Shown here piece after piece: positions 45,382 to 51,970 of a DNA stretch of 64,000 bases (the first letter of the stretch is position 1; the number at the start of each line of letters is the position of its first letter). Both the position numbers and the translations under genes were made by a program. Below the pieces are notes generated by a model. That model worked only from the letters and a program-made list of their open reading frames with translations. It did no database searches and was not told the origin of the DNA. This DNA comes from an uncultured Litoreibacter sp. (GTDB taxonomy: Bacteria > Pseudomonadota > Alphaproteobacteria > Rhodobacterales > Rhodobacteraceae). The DNA lies in assembly GCF_947487515.1 (NCBI RefSeq), contig NZ_CANKWO010000003.1:451103-515102 (forward strand), in the 5' to 3' direction.

Positions 45382-46611
45382 ATGAGTGGCTCTCTGTCGC
45401 GGCGAAAGTTCTTGATGAAGGCAACGGCCTTAGGGTGCTCGGCGGCGGCAAGCCCGTTACTGACCCCCATGACCTTCGCGCAGGCCCCCGGTGAAAACCG
45501 GTTGGTGGTGATAATCCTGCGCGGGGCTATGGATGGGCTGGACGCTATCCGCCCGTTGGGGGATCCGCTGATACATCGCTATCGCGCGGGCTTGGGGATA
45601 TCTCGAGAGAGCGCCGCCATGGATTTGGATGGGTTCTTCGCGCTCCATCCGGCGATGGCCGATCTTCTGCCGCTTTGGAGGCAGGGAGAGTTGGCGGCGG
45701 TGCATGCGGTGTCCACACCTTACCGCGATAAACGCAGCCATTTTGACGGGCAAGATCTGCTGGAGGCCGGAACCGGAATAGATGTGAGCGGTGCGCAGGC
45801 GCGTGAAGGTTGGCTGAACCGCCTGTTGCAAATTCTGCCGGGGGCAGGATCGGAGACGGCATTTGCGATCGGTCGGTCGGATATGAAATTGGTCGCGGGG
45901 CGCGCGCCCGTGTCGAGTTGGTCACCGGATGGGCGGTTGGATATGTCGCCGCAAGCTCGGCTGCTTCTGGAGGAAATCTACCACGATGACGCATTGTTTC
46001 ACGACACCAGCACCGATGCCATCGCGATTGCCGATAGCTTGGGGCTTGCGAGTACAGACAGCTTTGGGATGTCGAGCAAGGATATGCGGGCAGCGGTGAA
46101 ATCTGCGCGGGCTGCCGGAGATGCAGGAGTGTTGGCCGGTTTTGCTGCGCGCCGCTTGAACGAAGAATCGCGAATTGCGGCTTTCTCTCTTGGCGGATGG
46201 GATACGCACCGCGGCCAAACACGCGGCATCAGCAGAGCTTTGGGCGGGCTTCAGGACGCGATTTTGACACTGAAGCGTGATCTCGGCCCCAAATGGCAGA
46301 AAACCGCAGTGGTCGCAGTTACCGAATTTGGACGAACCGCCCGCGCAAACGGCACAAATGGAACCGATCATGGCACGGGGGGCGCGATGATAATGGCCGG
46401 AGGGGCTATTCGCGGTGGTCGCGTCTATGGCGATTGGCCAGGGTTGGACGAGGCCTCACTTTATGCGCGGCGCGACTTAATGCCGACGCGCGATGTGCGA
46501 TCCTACATTGGATGGTTGATGCATGGGCTCTACGGAATTGAGCGGAGCAGCTTGGAAACGCTGGTGTTTCCGGGTCTGCAGCTCGGACGTGATCCCGGGC
46601 TTTTGGCTTAG
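45382..46611 (+). CDS. DUF1501 family protein with twin-arginine signal
   Basis: The 409-residue protein starts with a Tat signal (SRRKFLMKATALGCSAAAS, cleavage after TFAQA). The mature part resembles sulfatase/alkaline-phosphatase-like proteins: VVIILRGAMDGLDAIRP, SHFDGQDLLEAGTG, LGGWDTHRGQTRG, and VTEFGRTARANGTNGTDHGT. It is exported folded, possibly with the DUF1800 protein. It ends in a four-base overlap (ttag) with the convergent pilin-like gene. Confidence 0.88.
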   Translation: MSGSLSRRKFLMKATALGCSAAASPLLTPMTFAQAPGENRLVVIILRGAMDGLDAIRPLGDPLIHRYRAGLGISRESAAMDLDGFFALHPAMADLLPLWRQGELAAVHAVSTPYRDKRSHFDGQDLLEAGTGIDVSGAQAREGWLNRLLQILPGAGSETAFAIGRSDMKLVAGRAPVSSWSPDGRLDMSPQARLLLEEIYHDDALFHDTSTDAIAIADSLGLASTDSFGMSSKDMRAAVKSARAAGDAGVLAGFAARRLNEESRIAAFSLGGWDTHRGQTRGISRALGGLQDAILTLKRDLGPKWQKTAVVAVTEFGRTARANGTNGTDHGTGGAMIMAGGAIRGGRVYGDWPGLDEASLYARRDLMPTRDVRSYIGWLMHGLYGIERSSLETLVFPGLQLGRDPGLLA

Positions 46612-46790
46612 AGTACGGCTGCCTGTGCGATCGCAGGGGCAGGTTGATCGCTGGTCAAATCTTCATTGCCAATGGACATTGTTGTTGTCACGGCAAGGGC
46701 CAGACCAGCGATGGCGGCCATCAGCATGGTCATGTCGACCAATGTTGCCCCCTCTTCGGAGCGCAGAAAGCTGTGGAGTGTCTTCGTCAT
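46608..46790 (-). CDS. Flp/Fap-type pilin-like small protein (orphan)
   Basis: The 60-residue protein has a class IVb prepilin-like start: a short basic leader ending EEG, then a hydrophobic helix (ATLVDMTMLMAAIAGLALAV). Position +5 is aspartate and +6 methionine, where Flp pilins usually have E and Y. No tad or cpaA assembly genes are in the window. It may be a pseudopilin, or be processed by a distant prepilin peptidase. ATG 46790 is used; ATG 46802 would lengthen the leader by four residues. Confidence 0.7.
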   Translation of the reverse strand: MTKTLHSFLRSEEGATLVDMTMLMAAIAGLALAVTTTMSIGNEDLTSDQPAPAIAQAAVL

Positions 46791-46992
46791 TCGGTATCTC
46801 AACTATATGCATGGCCACGACGATTTTCGCCTTGGTCCTGTCGTGAACAAATCTGGCGACAAAACATGGCAACTTTGCGTCGCAAGGCAGGTTTCTACGG
46901 GGTTACTTTGGGAAGCGTAGCGGCGGAATTGAGCCATTGCACTTTATACAGAACGTCCTAGGGTTCCCAAAAAACCTACCGAGGTCGAGAAG

Positions 46993-47706
46993 ATGACTCC
47001 TGAGAAACCGATAGACCGCCCGATCCTTGATTGGCGCGCGCCAGAGCGCCCAAACCTAGATGCAATGGAGGGGAGATATGTGCGGTTGGAGCGGCTTCAA
47101 CCGGATCTTCACGCTGCTGATTTGCATCGGGCAAACTCCGCGAATACCGACATTTGGAACTTCCTCTCCTACGGACCATTCACCTCGGCTGCCACTTATC
47201 ACCGTTGGGTGCGCGAGATCACCGAAGGGAATGACCCGCTCTTCTACGCCATCAAGCCGCATGCCACCGGAAATTTCAGCGGGGTCGCCAGCTATCTGAG
47301 AATATCTCCAGAGGTAGGGTCAATAGAAGTGGGGCATGTCAACTTTTCGCAAGAGTTGCAGCGCACCCCAGCCGCCACCGAAGCCATTTTCTTGATGATG
47401 AGTTGGGCGTTTGAAGCTGGATACAGGCGGTTTGAATGGAAATGCGATGCTGGCAACATAGGATCGCGCCGCGCCGCGCAACGGTTTGGATTTAGTTATG
47501 AAGGTTTGTTTCGCCAAGCCACTATAGTGAGAGGGCGAAACAGGGATACGGCTTGGTTTGCTTGCATTGACGCTGATTGGCCAGCGCTCAAAGAAGCCTT
47601 TACCGCTTGGTTGGACCCATCCAATTTTGACGCGGAAGGGAGACAAATTGAATCCCTGAAATCCCTCACAGGATTGGTGCGCGTCACAAGTGATCCGGCG
47701 CTTTAG
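46993..47706 (+). CDS. GNAT N-acetyltransferase, RimJ/RimL-like
   Basis: The 237-residue protein is a RimJ/RimL-type acetyltransferase with EGRYVRLERLQPDLHAADLH, VASYLRISPEVGSIEVGHVN, FEWKCDAGNIGSRRAAQRFG and FSYEGLFRQATIVRGRNRDT. Members acetylate protein N termini or small molecules; the substrate is unknown. It ends in a four-base overlap (ttag) with the convergent response regulator gene. The 200 bases upstream to the pilin-like gene hold no other ORF. Confidence 0.85.
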   Translation: MTPEKPIDRPILDWRAPERPNLDAMEGRYVRLERLQPDLHAADLHRANSANTDIWNFLSYGPFTSAATYHRWVREITEGNDPLFYAIKPHATGNFSGVASYLRISPEVGSIEVGHVNFSQELQRTPAATEAIFLMMSWAFEAGYRRFEWKCDAGNIGSRRAAQRFGFSYEGLFRQATIVRGRNRDTAWFACIDADWPALKEAFTAWLDPSNFDAEGRQIESLKSLTGLVRVTSDPAL

Positions 47707-48419
47707 ACAAGTTCACGAACGCTAAGGCGCTTTTGAATAAGGTTTCGCGTAGCCTGAATTGCAAGGCGGCGACCTTCGCCGTCTGCTTCAGCGCGGCTAA
47801 GTTTGCGCGAAACCGTTTCAAGCTCATCATCATTGGCCAACCGCGAAAGTCCTTGAAGAAACGGCGCGACATAGGGCAAAGCATCCACCCCGCTGCCAAG
47901 CAATTCGTCCAAGTGGTGCAGATCTTCATTCAAAGCGATCGGATCGGGCGATACGATTTCATGGCTTAGCAGGCGCGGGCCTGTTGGTCGCATATCCGCA
48001 GGCAGATGTTTGAGGATGATCTGTTGAAAGTCGCAAACGGAGGAAAACGGCTTGGCAATGAAGTCATTGGCCCCCGATGCCAGCGCGGCCTCTGCCTGCC
48101 CATCGGCCCCGCTGGTGGCAATAATAACCGGTCGTCCGCTGGGGTCTTCGGTTGCCAGTTCCGCGATAAGGTCTGTGCCTGATCCATCGGGAAGCCCCAA
48201 ATCTACAATCACCACTGAGGGTCGGTACACTTGCAAATGGCGATGCGCCGAGGTCAACGTATCGGCCCTGCGAATGCGGGCGCCGGACCGGATGCAAAGC
48301 AATCGGACGGCTTCGGATGCGTATCGGCTGTCTTCGACCACCAAGACGGTCAAGCCGAGCAAAGGACGTTGTGCAGTTGCGTGTGATGCGAATGTCATGA
48401 ATGCAGTATCATCGGGCAT
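47703..48419 (-). CDS. Response regulator with non-DNA-binding helical C terminus
   Basis: The 238-residue protein has a receiver domain with the acidic pair in VLVVEDSRYASEAV, the phosphorylation aspartate in VVIVDLGLPDGSG and the lysine in FIAKPFSS. About 90 helical residues follow (LNEDLHHLDELLGSGVDALP onward) with no recognisable HTH or enzyme domain. No histidine kinase is adjacent. It could act by protein binding or be part of a phosphorelay. Confidence 0.85.
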   Translation of the reverse strand: MPDDTAFMTFASHATAQRPLLGLTVLVVEDSRYASEAVRLLCIRSGARIRRADTLTSAHRHLQVYRPSVVIVDLGLPDGSGTDLIAELATEDPSGRPVIIATSGADGQAEAALASGANDFIAKPFSSVCDFQQIILKHLPADMRPTGPRLLSHEIVSPDPIALNEDLHHLDELLGSGVDALPYVAPFLQGLSRLANDDELETVSRKLSRAEADGEGRRLAIQATRNLIQKRLSVRELV

Positions 48420-48581
48420 ATGAGCCTCCGGGCAGCTAGAGGGTGAGTCGGGTTCTGCCTCTATGCTGACTCCTCATACCTAACAGGAGATGAATAGCGC
48501 GGATTTTACGCACCTCAAAAGCTTGCAGCAGCTTAAACAGACCGCCATAACCGCCCAAATTACACGTTAAGGGAGACAATC

Positions 48582-48986
48582 ATGATTGGCAGACTGAACC
48601 ACGTGGCCATCGCCGTGCCGGATTTAGACGCAGCTTGCGCGCAATACAAAAACACATTGGGTGCGAAAGTCGGCGCCCCTCAGGACGAGCCGGACCACGG
48701 CGTAACCGTTGTCTTTGTGGAATTGCCCAACACCAAGATCGAGTTTCTGTACCCATTGGGAGAGAACAGCCCCATCCAAGGGTTTCTGGACAAGAACCCA
48801 TCTGGCGGCATTCACCACATCTGCTACGAGGTCGATGACATCATTGTGGCCCGCGATCATTTGAAGGCAAGCGGTGCGCGGGTTTTGGGAACCGGCGAGC
48901 CGAAGATCGGGGCCCATGGCAAACCGGTCCTGTTCCTGCATCCAAAAGATTTTACCGGCACTTTAGTTGAGTTGGAACAAGCCTGA
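48582..48986 (+). CDS. mce: Methylmalonyl-CoA/ethylmalonyl-CoA epimerase
   Basis: The 134-residue VOC protein has metal-binding histidines in GRLNHVAIAVPDLDAAC and GGIHHICYEVDDI, and the final glutamate in GTLVELEQA. It interconverts the 2R and 2S forms of methylmalonyl-CoA (and ethylmalonyl-CoA) and functions in the pathway that uses Ccr, encoded at the left edge. A gggag site precedes the ATG. It overlaps the DUF1467 gene by one base. Confidence 0.93.
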   Translation: MIGRLNHVAIAVPDLDAACAQYKNTLGAKVGAPQDEPDHGVTVVFVELPNTKIEFLYPLGENSPIQGFLDKNPSGGIHHICYEVDDIIVARDHLKASGARVLGTGEPKIGAHGKPVLFLHPKDFTGTLVELEQA

Positions 48987-49261
48987 TGGCCGTTACCTCT
49001 GCATTTGTGGTCTTTGCCGTTGTTTGGTTTCTGGTGCTGTTTTGCGTGCTGCCTTTCGGGACACCCAGCCAAAGCGAAATGGGCGAGGTAGCCCGCGGAA
49101 CCCCGCGCTCAGCGCCTGCGAACCCGCGCATGAAGCGCAAGTTTGCAATTACGACAGTTGTGGCATTCATCATTTGGGGGCCGCTGTGTTTGGCCATTAT
49201 CTATGGCTACCTCAATGCGGACACGATAAACCTGTACAAACGCTTCGGGCCGGATAGCTAA
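48986..49261 (+). CDS. DUF1467 family membrane protein
   Basis: The 91-residue protein has two transmembrane helices (about 5-24 and 55-77) separated by a short loop with LPFGTPSQSEMGEVARGTP. The family is found beside mce in many alphaproteobacteria, as here with a TGATG overlap. Function is unknown. It ends in a four-base overlap (ctaa) with the convergent EI24 gene. Confidence 0.88.
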   Translation: MAVTSAFVVFAVVWFLVLFCVLPFGTPSQSEMGEVARGTPRSAPANPRMKRKFAITTVVAFIIWGPLCLAIIYGYLNADTINLYKRFGPDS

Positions 49262-49944
49262 CGTGCCAACCGGTGGTACAGATGTGCAAAGGTGGCCACT
49301 CCCAAAATAGGGATAAGCAGGTTCACAAACGGGATCGTCAGGGGCACTGCCATAAGTGTGCCGGCGAACCAGATTTGCCATCGGTGTTTTTTGCGAAACA
49401 CGGCGGCCCCTTCGGACCCTAGTCTGCGCTGTGCGACCATTGTCGCGTATTCGCGCCCCAACAGCAGCCCGTTTACGGCCCAGAAAATCAACGGTGCGGC
49501 AGGGGGCAAGATGAAGCACAGCACCAAGGCCACAAGGTTGGCAATCAACATCAATCCCAAAAATCTGGAAGTTTCCACCATTACCTCGCTCAACGGAAGC
49601 GGGGTCACAGGGGCCAATCCAGGGTAGTGCTCTGCCTCTACGGCGTCGACGACACGGTCGAGGAAAAGGCCGGTAAACGCCGAGGCCACAGGAACCATCA
49701 AGAAAACCGACGCGCCAAACATCACAGGAACCACCGCCCACGACAGGGCATTGTCGATCCATGTGATTTCCCCGATCCACGGCAAGGAAAACGTATCCGG
49801 CACCACCAACCCGATGATCCAAGCGAAAACGACCGTAAAGCCAAACAACAAGGCGAGGGTCAGACCGACCCCCATCAAGAGCACTTTCAAAAAGCGCCGG
49901 TCGCCTATTTGGCCCAATGCTTTGAAGAAATCGGAAAAGATCAT
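49258..49944 (-). CDS. EI24 domain-containing (CysZ-like) membrane protein
   Basis: The 228-residue protein has about four hydrophobic helices and the EI24/CysZ pattern (LMGVGLTLALLFGFTVVFAW, then a long helical region with AEHYPG and LLLGREYATMVAQRRLG). CysZ is a sulfate channel, but this branch is not clearly a sulfate transporter. ATG 49944 overlaps the nitroreductase stop by four bases (ATGA); ATG 49956 would extend into that gene. Confidence 0.8.
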   Translation of the reverse strand: MIFSDFFKALGQIGDRRFLKVLLMGVGLTLALLFGFTVVFAWIIGLVVPDTFSLPWIGEITWIDNALSWAVVPVMFGASVFLMVPVASAFTGLFLDRVVDAVEAEHYPGLAPVTPLPLSEVMVETSRFLGLMLIANLVALVLCFILPPAAPLIFWAVNGLLLGREYATMVAQRRLGSEGAAVFRKKHRWQIWFAGTLMAVPLTIPFVNLLIPILGVATFAHLYHRLAR

Positions 49945-50519
49945 GTGTTCATCCAAGTTGTAATGGCAGCCAAATCTGGGCGCGGGCGGTCTGGTGGGGT
50001 GGTGGTCTGCGTCCCGAGGTGGATGAACCCAGCCACGAACTCATGCGACTTCAGGTCAAGGCCTTGGGTCAGGAAGGGGCGGTCATGGGCCGTCCACCCC
50101 GTGAGCCAATTGGCCCCCCAGCCGGCGGCCAATGCGGCGTTTAACAGGGCAAGGGACGCTGCGCCCGCACTCAAGATTTGCTCCATCTGCGGGATTTTGG
50201 GCGAGTCCTTTGGGGATGCAATCACGGCGACAGACAGGGGGGCGGTCAGGAACATGGCCGCGATTTTGTCGATCTGGTCATCGGCGTGACCCAATTCGCC
50301 CCCGCGCGTGCGTGCGAGTTCAGACAATCGAAGCAAGGCGGGTTGGGTCAAGACGATGAAGCGCCATGGCTCCAGCTTGCCGTGGTCGGGCGTGCGCGCT
50401 GCTGCGGTGAGCAATGGAAGCAGGTCCGCTTTGTCTGGGGCAGGGGTCGTCAGGGTCTTGTAAGGGCGCGAGCGGCGCGTCAGCAAGAAGTCGAGCGCGG
50501 CTTGATTCAAGTTGTTCAT
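49941..50519 (-). CDS. Nitroreductase family protein
   Basis: The 192-residue FMN-binding protein matches a YdjA-like nitroreductase: DFLLTRRSRPYKTL, AARTPDHGKLEPWRFIVL, and C-terminal GAASLALLNAALAAGWGANW. It probably reduces quinones or nitro compounds with NAD(P)H; the natural substrate is unknown. The start is ATG 50519, at the foot of an extended RNA stem (50526-50583) with no clear Shine-Dalgarno sequence outside the stem. Confidence 0.87.
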   Translation of the reverse strand: MNNLNQAALDFLLTRRSRPYKTLTTPAPDKADLLPLLTAAARTPDHGKLEPWRFIVLTQPALLRLSELARTRGGELGHADDQIDKIAAMFLTAPLSVAVIASPKDSPKIPQMEQILSAGAASLALLNAALAAGWGANWLTGWTAHDRPFLTQGLDLKSHEFVAGFIHLGTQTTTPPDRPRPDLAAITTWMNT

Positions 50520-50525
50520 GGAAAG

Positions 50526-50583
50526 TCTGGCCCCCAAAAGGCAGAGTTGCGTTGCCCTTCTATGTCGGGCAGTGGGGGCCAGA
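50526..50583. other. Long stem-loop directly upstream of nitroreductase start
   Basis: Tctggccccc (50526-50535) pairs perfectly with gggggccaga (50574-50583), and a G-U plus two A-U pairs extend the stem outward. A smaller 5-bp hairpin (gcccttctatgtcgggc region) lies within. In the minus-strand mRNA from the GDPD gene, the stem covers the bases immediately before the nitroreductase ATG. It could act as terminator, processing site or translational control. Confidence 0.55.
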
Positions 50584-50593
50584 TTTCAAGGCG

Positions 50594-51796
50594 TTATGGC
50601 AGTTTCATGCAGCTTGCGTAGTAGCTAACGGTCGCAGGCCAATCAGAAAACAGCCCAACGACGCCCACATCTTGGGCAAGGGTGTCGATCACCTCGTATA
50701 GGTCGCCATCAGAGGTAATCAGATCGTTTACCGATTTGTAATACCACCCGCCGCCAGTGTGCAGCGGGCCGGAGCGCTCCAACGACCAGCTGATAAGCAA
50801 CAGCCCAGCTTCACGCGCGGCTTTTGCGTAGTTGGAAGCAGCAAGTTCCCCATCCGCGTTGGTCATCAACATGTTCATTGAGGGGGCGAGATAGTTGACC
50901 CCTTGGCTCTTCAGCGAGGCGAAGTCTTCTTTCCATGTTGTGTGGTCTTGCTCGTCGAACCCGTCGTGCCATTGCACAAGATAGACGGCCTGCGCACCAA
51001 ACTCCGGCTCTGCTTTGATCCAGTACAGGATGTCATCAAGGTTGAAGCTTTGTGCCCAAACATCTGTCGCGGGGATGCCCGCGGCTTTGTATTCGTCGAT
51101 CATCATCTGCGCATAGGCCTCTTGGGTGAAGCCATTGAAGGGCATTGTGACCGCTGGGGATTTGAGTTCTGGCGTGAACTTGCCACCGGCGGATTTGATC
51201 AAGGCAATGCTTTGGGCGTGGGTCATCAAGCTGCCTTGGTGGGCATAGAGATCTGTGCGCCAATCCGCAGTGGCGTTCATGTAGCCCTCCAAGGTGGTGG
51301 CGGAGGAGTCTGCGGCGTCCATTTTGCCAATCAGGGTTTGAAACTCCGCCAGTGTCAGATCAGAGGTGCGGCACTCCGCGCTGGCCGGTGCGCCATCTTT
51401 GGCTGGCGAGAAAGGGGTCGTGCATTTGTTGGCCAGCTCAGTGGCCAGAATGTTGGTGGTGGTGTGCAGATCGTTTTGTGCGTGGCGGCAAACCAGTTTC
51501 TTGTCGGAGGTAAAAGTGACGTCGCACTCGATGATTCCTGCCCCCATGCGGGACGCGGCTGTGTAGCTTTGGGCGGTGTGTTCCGGAAACTGCAACGCAG
51601 CGCCGCGGTGGCCGATTGAGAAGGCTGTGCGGGTGACGGGGTCGTTTGCGCAGGACAGCAGCTTGTCCTTAAGTGCGCCATCATCCATCCGGTCGACCAG
51701 ATACAGCGGGCGAGGCCCGACTTGCGTGTCTTGGCTGATCGCCGGAGAGGTCAATAGCGCGCAAAGCGTGGCGAGCAAATATTTGGAGTGGGTCAT
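50594..51796 (-). CDS. glpQ: Glycerophosphodiester phosphodiesterase, periplasmic
   Basis: The 400-residue exported protein has a signal peptide (MTHSKYLLATLCALLTSPAI, cleaved before QDTQ) and the GDPD catalytic residues in FSIGHRGAALQFPEHTAQSY and GAGIIECDVTFTSDKKLVCRH. It hydrolyses glycerophosphodiesters to glycerol-3-phosphate and an alcohol for phosphate and carbon salvage. The long N-terminal segment and GlpQ-like length suggest the periplasmic form. It follows the 43-aa gene after 42 bases. Confidence 0.88.
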   Translation of the reverse strand: MTHSKYLLATLCALLTSPAISQDTQVGPRPLYLVDRMDDGALKDKLLSCANDPVTRTAFSIGHRGAALQFPEHTAQSYTAASRMGAGIIECDVTFTSDKKLVCRHAQNDLHTTTNILATELANKCTTPFSPAKDGAPASAECRTSDLTLAEFQTLIGKMDAADSSATTLEGYMNATADWRTDLYAHQGSLMTHAQSIALIKSAGGKFTPELKSPAVTMPFNGFTQEAYAQMMIDEYKAAGIPATDVWAQSFNLDDILYWIKAEPEFGAQAVYLVQWHDGFDEQDHTTWKEDFASLKSQGVNYLAPSMNMLMTNADGELAASNYAKAAREAGLLLISWSLERSGPLHTGGGWYYKSVNDLITSDGDLYEVIDTLAQDVGVVGLFSDWPATVSYYASCMKLP

Positions 51797-51838
51797 TGAG
51801 ATGCCTTTGTAGAAGCTTGGTTTCGTCCTCGCATCTAC

Positions 51839-51970
51839 TCAGGGTTCGGTGACAGTTTGATGACTGGCTGGCACGATTTGTGCTGAGGCTGGTCGCGACT
51901 TGGCAAAGACCAAAAGCGCGACCAGCGTGCAAAAGACTGCCAGTAAAACCAGCAGCCCTTTGACGATCAT
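51839..51970 (-). CDS. 43-aa single-pass membrane peptide coupled to topA
   Basis: A 43-codon frame starts with ATG at 51970, overlapping the topA stop by four bases (ATGA), and ends with TGA at 51841-51839. It encodes one strongly hydrophobic helix (KGLLVLLAVFCTLVALLVFA) and a short polar tail (SRPASAQIVPASHQ). The overlap and spacing to the GDPD gene (42 bases) suggest real translation within the topA operon. No family is recognised. Confidence 0.55.
   Translation of the reverse strand: MIVKGLLVLLAVFCTLVALLVFAKSRPASAQIVPASHQTVTEP

Noticed and set aside
48490-48570. 26-codon ORF before mce
   Set aside because: Its aggag overlaps the ATG without spacing, and the peptide shows no feature.
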